Positions 7,563 to 15,421 of a DNA stretch of 64,000 nt are shown here, one piece after another. The DNA is from Arthrobacter_H sp030452125. Its GTDB lineage: Bacteria; Actinomycetota; Actinomycetes; Actinomycetales; Micrococcaceae. Within the stretch, counting starts at the first letter, position 1; each line of letters begins with the position of its first letter. Made by a program: the position numbers and the translations under genes. The notes below the pieces were generated by a model. That model made no database searches. It worked only from the letters and a program-made list of their open reading frames with translations, and was not told the DNA's origin. The DNA lies in the NCBI GenBank assembly GCA_052379645.1, contig JBQSYU010000001.1. One strand, 5' to 3'.

Positions 7563-7751
7563 ATGGAGCACGACGCACGCCCCACCGTTCCCCAGGCCGA
7601 TAGCACCCCGCTGCTCGGCGGAAACCCGAGCGCACCCGGCCTGCGGGAATCCCATGACCCGCAAGCCGGCCCCAGGAACCCTTGGCCGGCGCTCATCGGC
7701 ATGATCACGACGCTCTCGGTTCTGGTGATCGCGCTGGTCATGCTGCTCTAG
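7563..7751 (+). CDS. Small single-pass membrane protein
   Basis: Predicted 62-residue protein: a polar, proline-rich N-terminus (about 1-40) and one C-terminal hydrophobic segment from residue 42 to the end, so a tail-anchored topology is likely. GAGGAG lies upstream of the ATG at a good distance. It follows the cysteine-rich gene by 36 bases, with no terminator between, so both may be on one transcript. I do not recognise a family. A frame on the opposite strand overlaps it but has no ribosome binding site. Confidence 0.55.
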   Translation: MEHDARPTVPQADSTPLLGGNPSAPGLRESHDPQAGPRNPWPALIGMITTLSVLVIALVMLL

Positions 7752-7839
7752 AACCGCCCTCCAACACCGCGGGTTAGGCTGGTGGACTGACGCCGGACAC
7801 TGCCCGGCACCCCACCCCCCTGATGACGTGGAGAAGAAC

Positions 7840-8847
7840 ATGGGCGCACACGCCGCCACCGCTGGACCCCGGAAGATCATCCTGGACTGCGACCCCGGAC
7901 ATGACGACGCAGTGGCGATCCTGCTGGCCCACGGAAACCCCCAGATCGAACTACTGGCCGTGACCACCGTCGTCGGTAACCAGACCTTGGCCAAGGTCAC
8001 CGAAAACGCCCTCGCGGTGGGCACCATCGCGGGGATCACCGGGGTCCCCTTCGCGGCAGGTTGCGACCGCCCGTTGGTCCGACAGCTCAAGACCGCCGGC
8101 GATATCCACGGCGAGACCGGCATGGACGGACCCGCCCAGCCGGAGCCCACCATCACGGTGGATCGGCGTCACGCAGTGGATCTGATCATCGAGACGGTCA
8201 TGGCCCACGAACCCGGCACGGTAACCTTGGTTCCCACCGGAGGATTGACCAACATCGCCATGGCCGCCCGCAAGGAACCGCGCATCGTTGAACGGGTGCG
8301 CGAAGTGGTGCTGATGGGCGGTGGCTACCACGTGGGCAACTGGAGTGCCGTCTCCGAATTCAACATCATCATCGACCCCGAGGCGGCCCATATCGTCTTC
8401 AACGAGGACTGGCCAGTGGTCATGGTGGGACTGGACCTGACCCATCAGGCATTGGCCACCGATGAGGTCATCGCCCGGATCGAAGCCATCGGCACCAGCC
8501 CGGCGAAGTTCGTGCGCGAACTGATGGATTTCTTCGCCAGGACCTACCAGGACCATCAGGGCTTCGATGCCCCACCCGTGCACGACCCTTGCGCCGTCGC
8601 CTACGTCATCGACCCGACCATCGTCTCCACCGTGAAGGTCCCCCTCGACATCGAACTGCGCGGAACCCTGACCCTGGGCATGACGGTCGCCGACTTCCGG
8701 GCCCCGGCACCCCCTGGGTGCAACACCTCGGTCGCGGTGGATCTGGACCACGGACGGTTCTGGGATCTGGTCACCGACGCCCTCGAACGCATCGGTGACG
8801 TCGACCTGTCAGCCACCCCCTCGACTCCAGCGGAGGCCACGGCATGA
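7840..8847 (+). CDS. Ribonucleoside hydrolase (inosine-uridine preferring family)
   Basis: Hydrolyses nucleosides to ribose and free base in the salvage pathway, cytoplasmic. 335 residues. The calcium-binding signature DCDPGHDDA is at residues 16-24, with the conserved VPTGGLTN block and a C-terminal HDPCAVAY motif that completes the metal site. I start at the ATG at 7840, which has GGAGAAG just upstream; a GTG four codons earlier overlaps that ribosome binding site. The stop overlaps the next gene's start (ATGA at 8844-8847), so the ribokinase is translationally coupled and would phosphorylate the ribose released. Substrate preference (purine versus pyrimidine) cannot be read from the sequence. 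Confidence 0.92.
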   Translation: MGAHAATAGPRKIILDCDPGHDDAVAILLAHGNPQIELLAVTTVVGNQTLAKVTENALAVGTIAGITGVPFAAGCDRPLVRQLKTAGDIHGETGMDGPAQPEPTITVDRRHAVDLIIETVMAHEPGTVTLVPTGGLTNIAMAARKEPRIVERVREVVLMGGGYHVGNWSAVSEFNIIIDPEAAHIVFNEDWPVVMVGLDLTHQALATDEVIARIEAIGTSPAKFVRELMDFFARTYQDHQGFDAPPVHDPCAVAYVIDPTIVSTVKVPLDIELRGTLTLGMTVADFRAPAPPGCNTSVAVDLDHGRFWDLVTDALERIGDVDLSATPSTPAEATA

Positions 8848-9812
8848 ACACCCCCGGCGGTGCCCCGATCCGCGGAGGCCGAGTGGTGGTCGTCGGTTCC
8901 CTGAACGCCGATCTGACCATCTACACCGAACGCCTCCCCTCCCCGGGCGAAACCCTGCACGGGGAAGGTTTCACGGTGAATCCCGGGGGCAAGAGCGCCA
9001 ACCAGGCGGTCGCCGCTGGCCGGCTCGGCGCCGACGTGACTCTGCTCGGTGCCGTCGGCGATGACCCGCACGGCACCATGCTGCTCGAATCCTGTTCCGC
9101 GGCAGGCGTGGATACCCAGGCGGTACGGCGCGTGGAATCGGTGGAAACCGGCGTCGCCGTGGTGACCGTGGATGCCGCGGGCGAGAACAGCATCGTCATC
9201 TCCGCCGGAGCCAATGGAACCGTCTCGGCGGCGACGATCGCCGACGCGTCGGGGCTCTTCAGGGCTGCGGCGGTGGTGTGCCTGTGCCTGGAAGTCGCCC
9301 CTCAGGCCGTGCTGGCCGCGGCCCGGGCCGGGCACGACGCCGGGGCCACCGTGGTCCTGAATCTCTCCCCGTACGCCCCCATCAGCCGTGAACTGGCCGA
9401 GCTGACATCCGTGTTGCTGGTCAACGCCCACGAGGCCTCCCAGTTCCTGGACGGCACGGGCATCCCCGCGGCCGATGACGACGATGACGCCTGGCACCCG
9501 GTGCTCGCCCGTTTCCTCGACCGCGGGCTGGACCGCGTGGTCGTCACCCTCGGTGCCCACGGATCGGTGGTGCTCGATGCCCACCCCGACGCCGCGGCCC
9601 CGATCACCAGGATCGCCCCCACCCGGGTCCACGCGGTGGACACCACCGGGACCGGAGATGCCTTCACCGGCGCGGTGGCGACCCGACTGGCGGCCGGGGA
9701 CACCCTGGCCGACGCCTCGGCCTTCGCCTCAGTGGCCGCCGCCCTGGCTGCCACGCAGAAGGGCACGCAGGCGGCCTACCCCGACGAAGCAGCGGTCGCC
9801 GCGGCACGCTAG
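8844..9812 (+). CDS. Ribokinase-like PfkB family carbohydrate kinase
   Basis: 322-residue cytoplasmic kinase of the PfkB family. The N-terminal motif VVGSLNADL and GGKSANQAVAAGRLG (about 48-62) bind the sugar, and DTTGTGDAFTG (266-276) holds the anion hole and catalytic base Asp272. The sequence around NADL and the GGKSANQA block is closest to RbsK, which makes ribose-5-phosphate. Being start-stop overlapped with a nucleoside hydrolase supports ribose as substrate. An acidic run DDDDD at 211-215 is a lineage insertion. Gene symbol rbsK would be reasonable but is not proven. Confidence 0.9.
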   Translation: MNTPGGAPIRGGRVVVVGSLNADLTIYTERLPSPGETLHGEGFTVNPGGKSANQAVAAGRLGADVTLLGAVGDDPHGTMLLESCSAAGVDTQAVRRVESVETGVAVVTVDAAGENSIVISAGANGTVSAATIADASGLFRAAAVVCLCLEVAPQAVLAAARAGHDAGATVVLNLSPYAPISRELAELTSVLLVNAHEASQFLDGTGIPAADDDDDAWHPVLARFLDRGLDRVVVTLGAHGSVVLDAHPDAAAPITRIAPTRVHAVDTTGTGDAFTGAVATRLAAGDTLADASAFASVAAALAATQKGTQAAYPDEAAVAAAR

Positions 9813-9845
9813 GCCCTGCGGGCCCCGCCGTGATGGGATGGTGGC

Positions 9846-10709
9846 ATGAAACTTGCCACCCTCCGCAGGCCCGGGACCGGGGCCACCTTCGCCGCGGTCA
9901 TCCACGGCGAGACGGCCCACGAACTGACGGGCTTTTCCGACGTCGGGGGCTTTTTGGCCGCCGACGAGCAGAGCCGCGCCGAATCCGTCGCGGCGGCCGA
10001 TCCCGCCGCCTCCCTGCGGACCACGCCCCCGGGGATTCCGGTGACCGAGGCCGACTTCGCGACCTTGGTGGGAGCCCCGGAGAAGGTCTTCTGCATCGGG
10101 CTGAACTACCGCAACCACATCCTGGAGACCGGGCAGGAACTGCCCGAGCACCCCACGGTGTTCACGAAGTTCGCCCGCTCGCTCACCGGCCCGATGGACC
10201 CGATCGACGTGCCGCCGGAGGACCACCGGCTCGACTGGGAGGGCGAGTTGGCCCTCGTCATCGGCGCCCCGGGCCGCCGGATCCCCGAAGCCGATGCCGC
10301 CAAGCACATTGCCGGCTACGCGGTCGCCAACGACATTTCGATGCGCGGTTGGCAGGGCCGGACCACCGAATGGCTGGCCGGCAAATGCTGGGAGGCCTCC
10401 ACCCCCGTGGGCCCCTATCTGGTCAGCGCCGACGAGTTTCCGGACCGGGCCCGCATCCGCACCCGCGTCAACGGCGAAACCATGCAGGAGGACTCGACCG
10501 CGGATCTGGTCTTCGGCCCCGCCCGCCTGGTCGCCTACCTCTCCACCCTGGTGACGTTGGTCCCCGGGGACCTGATCCTCACCGGGACCCCGGCAGGGGT
10601 GGCCCTGGGGCGTCGCAACGAACAGGGCCGCCACCCCTGGCTCAAGGCCGGGGATGTGCTCGAAACAGGCATCGACGGGCTCGGCACCCAACGCAACCGG
10701 ATCCGCTAG
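9846..10709 (+). CDS. Fumarylacetoacetate hydrolase family protein
   Basis: 287-residue cytoplasmic enzyme of the FAH superfamily. The N-terminal half is variable; the catalytic C-terminal domain begins around FCIGLNYRNH (about 88-97), with the metal-binding DWEGELALVIG and the distal GDLILTGTPAGVA. Members hydrolyse or decarboxylate 2-oxo acids (FAH, HpcE, acylpyruvases). It starts 33 bases after the kinase stop and may be co-transcribed, but no obvious metabolic link to nucleoside salvage is visible. Exact substrate unknown. Confidence 0.9.
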   Translation: MKLATLRRPGTGATFAAVIHGETAHELTGFSDVGGFLAADEQSRAESVAAADPAASLRTTPPGIPVTEADFATLVGAPEKVFCIGLNYRNHILETGQELPEHPTVFTKFARSLTGPMDPIDVPPEDHRLDWEGELALVIGAPGRRIPEADAAKHIAGYAVANDISMRGWQGRTTEWLAGKCWEASTPVGPYLVSADEFPDRARIRTRVNGETMQEDSTADLVFGPARLVAYLSTLVTLVPGDLILTGTPAGVALGRRNEQGRHPWLKAGDVLETGIDGLGTQRNRIR

Positions 10710-10728
10710 GAGGTCGCTGGGTCCTGGC

Positions 10729-11406
10729 TCAGCCGGCCTCGGTGAAGGAGAGGCAATACAGCAGGTTCGCCACCGTGCTGCGATCCGCGGCATCCGGGTC
10801 CGCGGCGGCGATCGCCTCGACCAGTTCCTCATGACCTTCGGCCCGGCACCCGTCGAAACCGCGGTGGAGGCGTTGGGCCAGCTTGGACCCGTGGAAGACG
10901 TCGCCGAAACTGGCATACAGTTCGACCAGCAGGGCATTGCCGGAGGCACGCGCCACCGCCAGATGGAACTTCCAGTCGGCGTCGATCCACCCCTCGATGT
11001 CCTCGGCCTCCCAGGCCCGACGACGTTCGGTCAGGATCACCCGCAGCTGCTCCACCTCGGCGTCCCCGGCGACGGCCGCGGCCAAGCGGGCGGCCTGGGC
11101 ATCCAGGGCGAATCTGACCTGCATGACTTCCTGGTCGGAATGACGCTGGTAGACCTGCCCGATGGCGCCTTCGATCTCGCTGCGGGTGCGCACATAGGTC
11201 CCGTCCCCGCGCCGGACCTCCAGCATGCCCGCATGCGCCAGTGCCTTGATGGCCTCGCGCAGCGTGCCCCGGGAGACGGCGAAGCGTTCGATCAGCGCCG
11301 GCTCCGCAGGGATTCGCGCCCCGACCGGCCACTCACCAGAACTGATGGCCCGGCGCAGGGCATCGGTGACTTGTTGGACCAAGGGCGTCCGCGACGGAAT
11401 GCTCAT
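10729..11406 (-). CDS. GntR-family regulator (FadR subfamily)
   Basis: 225-residue transcription factor: winged helix at residues 5-72 (ALIERFAVSRGTLREAIKAL is the recognition region) and an FCD ligand domain with the Asp/His metal ligands in WKFHLAV and the C-terminal EGHEELVEAI. It is the second gene of an operon, its ATG overlapping the stop of the CynX-type transporter by four bases (ATGA), so both are made together. The near-perfect palindrome just upstream of the transporter is the likely binding site, giving autoregulation. Ligand is probably a small carboxylate, as in most FCD proteins. Confidence 0.9.
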   Translation of the reverse strand: MSIPSRTPLVQQVTDALRRAISSGEWPVGARIPAEPALIERFAVSRGTLREAIKALAHAGMLEVRRGDGTYVRTRSEIEGAIGQVYQRHSDQEVMQVRFALDAQAARLAAAVAGDAEVEQLRVILTERRRAWEAEDIEGWIDADWKFHLAVARASGNALLVELYASFGDVFHGSKLAQRLHRGFDGCRAEGHEELVEAIAAADPDAADRSTVANLLYCLSFTEAG

Positions 11407-12680
11407 GCCGCCACCTCGCGCCGGGGCGACCTGCCGGCCCGGCGCCCCGGACCGCTCGGGCCATCGGAGGTCAACGCGAGCGCCAGCAGCAACTGGACCA
11501 CGGCGACGGCGAACAACACCCACAACGGTCCGGTCCAGCCGCCCGTCCGGGTATGCAGCAGCGCGAGGCCGAAGGGTCCCGCGCTGGCCACCAGGTAGCC
11601 CACCGACTGGGCGACCGTGGAGATCGCCGTGGTTTCCGCGGCATTGCGGCCACTGCGGCTGATGACCACCAGCAGCAAGGGGAAGATCGTCAGTCCAAGG
11701 CCCAGCAGGACCACGGAGAGGACGGAGAAGTCGACCGGCAGCAGGATCAGGCAGCACAGACCCAGCAGGATCCCGACACAACAGACCATGAAGGCCGGGC
11801 GCAGCAGGTGCGGGCGGGTGGCCATGGCCAGCAGCACCACCGTTGCGGGAATCGTGACCAGCTGCATGAGCCCCAACATGATTCCCGCGTTCGCGGGGGC
11901 CATGCCCCGGGAGATCAGGATGACCGGCAACCAGCTGATCAGCGAATAGACCAACAGCGCCTGGACCGTGAAGAACCCGGTGATCAGCAGGCCCTTGCGG
12001 GTCCGCAGGACGGCCAGCAGCGATCCCCCGGATTCGGCCGGGGCCACCGGGTCGGCGGCATCCTGCCGGGGCCGCGGTCGACCGGCGATCGCCAACGGGA
12101 GGAAGACCAGGACCGAGACAGCGGCCAGGATCGACCAGGCCGCCAAACCCAGGCTCGGGGATCCCAGCTGCCGGGCCAGCGGGACGCCGAGCGCCGAGGC
12201 GGCCGTGGCCCCGAGGGACATCGTGATCGTGTACGTCCCGGTCAGGGCCGAAGTCCGGTGGGCATAGTGCTCCCGGATGAAGGAGGGCATCGCCACGTTG
12301 CACAACGCGATCCCGCACATTCCGGCCACGGTGCCCACCAGCAGCATGCCCACCGAGGGGATCGCACGGATCGCCAGCCCGGCGGCCAGGATGATCAGGG
12401 CCAGCAGGATGGTCCGTTCCACACCGATCCTGCGGACCAACCAGGCCGTCGCCGCACCGGCGAAGGCGAAGGTGACCGTGGGGATGGAGGGGAGGATGGC
12501 GGCCACCAGCGGCCCGTACCCGAGCACGGCCTGCAGATCGTGGAACAAGGCGGCGGCACTGGTGATGCCGGCCCGCAGGTTCAGCCCCACCAGCACCACG
12601 GCGAGCACCCCGAGCACCGTGATCCACCGCCCCCGGGGCAGGACGACGGCCGGTGGATCGGTGGTTCTCGAGGAAGGCAT
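11403..12680 (-). CDS. CynX/NimT family MFS transporter
   Basis: 425-residue membrane carrier with about twelve segments. The opening LVGLNLRAGITSAAAL and the later LGLMQLVTIPATVVLL are typical of the CynX/NimT/YycB branch of the MFS (cyanate or 2-nitroimidazole transport family; most members uncharacterised). The ATG at 12680 has no Shine-Dalgarno but lies 6 bases after TAATGT, so the mRNA is likely leaderless. Co-transcribed with the FCD-type GntR regulator; divergent from the RraA-like gene. Substrate unknown. Confidence 0.87.
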   Translation of the reverse strand: MPSSRTTDPPAVVLPRGRWITVLGVLAVVLVGLNLRAGITSAAALFHDLQAVLGYGPLVAAILPSIPTVTFAFAGAATAWLVRRIGVERTILLALIILAAGLAIRAIPSVGMLLVGTVAGMCGIALCNVAMPSFIREHYAHRTSALTGTYTITMSLGATAASALGVPLARQLGSPSLGLAAWSILAAVSVLVFLPLAIAGRPRPRQDAADPVAPAESGGSLLAVLRTRKGLLITGFFTVQALLVYSLISWLPVILISRGMAPANAGIMLGLMQLVTIPATVVLLAMATRPHLLRPAFMVCCVGILLGLCCLILLPVDFSVLSVVLLGLGLTIFPLLLVVISRSGRNAAETTAISTVAQSVGYLVASAGPFGLALLHTRTGGWTGPLWVLFAVAVVQLLLALALTSDGPSGPGRRAGRSPRREVAA

Positions 12681-12684
12681 GGGA

Positions 12685-12716
12685 AAACATTAGACGTCTG
12701 ATGTTTACTGGACCAA
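12685..12716 (-). promoter_or_regulatory. Leaderless promoter with 22-bp palindromic GntR operator
   Basis: On the minus strand TTGGTC (12716-12711) and TAATGT (12692-12687) are 18 bases apart and the latter lies 6 bases before the ATG at 12680. A 22-bp palindrome at 12685-12706 (arms AAACAT and ATGTTT around an AGACGTCT core) matches at all but one base pair and covers the -10 box. It is well placed for the GntR regulator encoded in the same operon. Confidence 0.7.
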
Positions 12717-12762
12717 CTGTTGTGATCCACATCCTGTCCGTGGTTCGTTTTATGCTGGGTTC

Positions 12763-13227
12763 ATGACTTTCACCACCTGCGACCTGTTCGACGACGACGA
12801 ATCGCTCCAGACCCTGTCCCTCCAGCTGCAGAACCTGGGCGGTCGGACCCGCTTCAGCGGCCCGGTCCGGACCATCCGCTGCGATCGCGACAACGCCCTG
12901 CTCAAACAGACCCTGAACAGTCCCGGTGCGGGCGCCGTGCTCGTCGTCGACGGCGGCGGCTCGCTGGAAACCGCGCTCATGGGGGACATGATCGGTGAAG
13001 CCGCCGTGGCCAACGGCTGGTCGGGTGTGGTCATCCACGGCTGCATCCGTGACCGCGTCGCCCTGGCCGGGCTGGACCTGGGCGTGAAGGCGATGGGCTC
13101 GAATCCGCGCAAATCCTCCAAACACGGCACCGGCGAGGCCGACGTCGTCCTCGCATTCGGCGGGGTCGACTTCCGGCCCGGCGCCATGCTGCATTCGGAC
13201 GAGGACGGGATCGTCGTCGAGGCCTGA
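12763..13227 (+). CDS. RraA-like protein (RNase E inhibitor / 4-hydroxy-4-methyl-2-oxoglutarate aldolase family)
   Basis: 154-residue cytoplasmic protein closely following the RraA fold: the CDLFDDD start, GDMIGEAAVANGWSGVVIHG (about 73-92) and CIRDR. E. coli RraA (161 residues) binds and inhibits RNase E; plant and bacterial homologues with the same fold are HMG/CHA aldolases. Gly-Asp and Arg-Asp residues of the aldolase metal site are present, so either role is possible. Start chosen at the ATG at 12763, which lacks a ribosome binding site but follows TATGCT by 6 bases (leaderless). Confidence 0.88.
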   Translation: MTFTTCDLFDDDESLQTLSLQLQNLGGRTRFSGPVRTIRCDRDNALLKQTLNSPGAGAVLVVDGGGSLETALMGDMIGEAAVANGWSGVVIHGCIRDRVALAGLDLGVKAMGSNPRKSSKHGTGEADVVLAFGGVDFRPGAMLHSDEDGIVVEA

Positions 13228-13278
13228 GCCGCCCGGCGATAGTTCGTTGCGGCCACCGGCATGACGGGAGCAGACCCG

Positions 13279-13914
13279 ATGAGCGCCAGGGCACCACTGC
13301 GCCTGTGGCGTTCGATCGCGGTCACCTCCACGGTGATGGCCCTCGCTGCCGGGGCGCACGTACTCGGCGGCGGACCGCTGCCGGGACTGCCGGTCCTGGT
13401 GCTGCTCGCGGCACTGGTCAACCTGCCCGTGGTGCTGCTGGCGGGTCGACGCCTGTCCCTGCCCACGCTCACCGCCGTCCTGGGGCTCGGCCAATGGTCC
13501 CTGCATCATGCCTTCGCCTGGTTCGCCACACCACCGGACTGCACCGGCGGGGCACCGGAGGTCCCCTTCGGCCACCACGGCTCCGTGGTGGCCGGGATCT
13601 GCGGCAGCGCGTCCCCGCTGGCCCACGGGGCGGCAGCCCACTGGGGGTCCATGGGTCTGCCGATGATCACGGCCCATCTACTGGCCATCTTCCTCTCCGC
13701 GGTGGCGTTGGCCCGCGGCGAGGCGGCCTTGTGGATGCTCATGGCCTGGCTCTCCCCGCTGGCCTCGCTGCCCCGCCCGGCCCCCTTGGCACCGAAGGGC
13801 CCCGTCCAGCAGGCCATGTTCGCCCTGCCGCTCCTCCGGCCCCGGTCCAACGCCCGCGCCGAACGTCTGCGCGGACCACCCCGGGCACTCCTCCCGCGTT
13901 CGCTGCGCCCCTGA
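13279..13914 (+). CDS. Uncharacterised multi-pass membrane protein of the copper cluster
   Basis: 211-residue protein with about four to five hydrophobic segments (roughly residues 13-30, 37-54, 60-80, 125-145 and 150-165). The loop between the third and fourth is rich in His and Cys (HHAFAW, CTGG, FGHHG, GICGS, HGAAAHW), plausible metal ligands. The ATG at 13279 is preferred over one at 13261 because GGGAG lies between them at a proper distance. It precedes ycnI- and copC-like genes on the same strand, an arrangement I recognise from other actinobacteria, so a role in copper delivery or export is likely but unproven. Confidence 0.68.
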   Translation: MSARAPLRLWRSIAVTSTVMALAAGAHVLGGGPLPGLPVLVLLAALVNLPVVLLAGRRLSLPTLTAVLGLGQWSLHHAFAWFATPPDCTGGAPEVPFGHHGSVVAGICGSASPLAHGAAAHWGSMGLPMITAHLLAIFLSAVALARGEAALWMLMAWLSPLASLPRPAPLAPKGPVQQAMFALPLLRPRSNARAERLRGPPRALLPRSLRP

Positions 13915-14026
13915 CCCGACGGGGCGGCGGATTCGGGGCATCCCCTCCCACCCCGGGAACCGGAGTGGGAGCACCGTGAACCGCCCGAAGGCCGTGCCCC
14001 GTACGGCCCATTGCAAAGGAAACCCC

Positions 14027-14761
14027 ATGACTTCTCCCCACGCCGCTCCGACCCGCCACCGGGTCCTGACCTCCACGGCGGCCCTCGCCGCCACCGGCGC
14101 CCTGATGGCCCTAGGTGCCGGGGCCGCCTCCGCCCACGTGACCGTCAGTCCGAACCAGACCGCCGAGGGCTCCTACGCCCAGGCGACTTTCAGCGTCCCC
14201 AATGAATCGGAGTCGGCCACCACCGACAAGCTGACCGTCTCACTGCCGACCGATACCCCGTTCATGTCGGTGAGGGTCAAGCCGGTCGACGGTTGGAAGG
14301 CCACCGTCAAACGCACCAAACTGGACGAGCCCGTGGAATCCCACGGTTCCACGGTGACCGAGGCGGCGAGCTCGATCACCTGGACGGCAGACCGGGCCCA
14401 CCGGATCGGCCAGGATGAGTTCCAGACGTTCACCGTCTCTCTGGGCACCCTGCCGGAAGCCGGCACCGATGTGGTCCTGCCCGCCTCCCAGCATTACACC
14501 GACGGGTCCGTGGTGAAGTGGGACGAATCCGCGAAGGACGGTGCCGAACCCGAGCATCCGGCCCCCACCTTCACCACCACCGCGGCCGCCGACGACGAGC
14601 CGGCCGCCTCGGCGGCCCCGTCCGGCACGGCCGGGGCCGCGGACGCCCCGGCGGCCGGCTCGGAGGGAACGGCGACGGCCGCCTTGTGGATCGGGGTCGC
14701 AGGAATCCTGCTGGGCGCCGTCGCCCTGGTGCGGACCGTCGGTTCGCGCAGGAACCAATAG
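14027..14761 (+). CDS. YcnI-like copper-binding secreted protein (DUF1775)
   Basis: 244-residue protein: N-terminal signal peptide (about 1-36) ending ASA, a YcnI/DUF1775 domain (about 37-185), an Ala/Pro/Glu-rich linker, and a C-terminal membrane anchor (about 217-237) with a basic tail. Cleavage after ASA leaves an N-terminal His (HVTVSPN); in Bacillus YcnI that histidine, with a nearby Glu and Trp, forms a Cu(II) site. It should therefore sit on the outer face of the membrane and bind copper. The ATG at 14027 has AAAGGAA upstream. Followed by copC after a hairpin; the usual partner CopD is not in the window. Confidence 0.88.
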   Translation: MTSPHAAPTRHRVLTSTAALAATGALMALGAGAASAHVTVSPNQTAEGSYAQATFSVPNESESATTDKLTVSLPTDTPFMSVRVKPVDGWKATVKRTKLDEPVESHGSTVTEAASSITWTADRAHRIGQDEFQTFTVSLGTLPEAGTDVVLPASQHYTDGSVVKWDESAKDGAEPEHPAPTFTTTAAADDEPAASAAPSGTAGAADAPAAGSEGTATAALWIGVAGILLGAVALVRTVGSRRNQ

Positions 14762-14766
14762 CACTA

Positions 14767-14799
14767 CCCGGTGGCCCGTCGTTCCGGCGGGCCACCGGG
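14767..14799 (+). terminator. Intercistronic hairpin between ycnI- and copC-like genes
   Basis: A perfect 12-bp stem CCCGGTGGCCCG with its complement and a 9-base loop, starting 5 bases after the ycnI stop and ending 25 bases before the copC ATG. No T tract follows, so it may attenuate or stabilise the upstream message rather than end transcription. Confidence 0.5.
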
Positions 14800-14824
14800 C
14801 CCCGACTCCTTGAAAGCGAATCCC

Positions 14825-15400
14825 ATGAACCAGCATCGGTCCACCCTCTCGTTGCGGAAGGCCGGCACCCGTGCGGCGGGCCTGCTCGCCGTTCTGCTCC
14901 TGGCCCTTCTGGGGCCCATCGGCGCCGCGAGCGCCCACGACCAGTTGATCTCCAACGACCCCGGCTCCGGCTCCACCGTGGAGGCCATGCCGCAGAAGAT
15001 CGTCCTGACCTACAACAACACCCCCATCGCCATCGGCTCGGAGATCCGGGTCGAGGACGACGCCGGCACCAACTGGGCCGCCGGCCCCGCGAAGGTCACC
15101 GACCGCGATGTCGAACAGGCCATCCAGGACGGGACCCCGGCCGGCGAGTACACCGTGAAGTGGCGGGTGGTCTCCTCCGATGGCCATCCGATCCAGGGGA
15201 CGTTCACGTTCACCACCACCAGCGGGGCGCCGGAAGGTGCCGCCACGCCATCGGCGGCCGCGGACGAGGACACCGGCGAATCCACCCGGGAGGCCGATGG
15301 GCAGGGTCTGGCCCCGTGGATCATCCCGACCGGGCTTGCGGTACTGATCGTCATCGGTGCCGGGACGGCCATCCTCTGGCGTCGACGCCCCGGCAACTAG
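14825..15400 (+). CDS. CopC-domain copper-resistance protein with C-terminal membrane anchor
   Basis: 191-residue protein with a signal peptide (about 1-37) ending ASA, a CopC domain (about 38-130), a polar linker and a C-terminal hydrophobic segment (about 163-183). After cleavage the mature N-terminus is His, and SSDGHPIQG supplies the Asp and His that complete the Cu(II) site of CopC. It lacks the Cu(I) methionine-rich loop of proteobacterial CopC. Extracytoplasmic, probably handing copper to an importer of the CopD type encoded elsewhere. The ATG at 14825 has only a weak ribosome binding site (GAAAGCG). Confidence 0.87.
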   Translation: MNQHRSTLSLRKAGTRAAGLLAVLLLALLGPIGAASAHDQLISNDPGSGSTVEAMPQKIVLTYNNTPIAIGSEIRVEDDAGTNWAAGPAKVTDRDVEQAIQDGTPAGEYTVKWRVVSSDGHPIQGTFTFTTTSGAPEGAATPSAAADEDTGESTREADGQGLAPWIIPTGLAVLIVIGAGTAILWRRRPGN

Positions 15401-15421
15401 GCCGGGCCGCCACAGACGGGA

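Noticed and set aside
7523..7741. Open frame of 72 codons on the minus strand opposite the small membrane protein
   Set aside because: No ribosome binding site, and the plus-strand frame has a good one and a plausible membrane segment.
10729..13677. A 982-codon open frame on the minus strand across GntR, CynX and RraA genes
   Set aside because: Only the last 225 codons (GntR, from 11406) encode a recognisable protein. The rest is the antisense or shifted frame of the transporter and RraA genes, open because of the high GC content.
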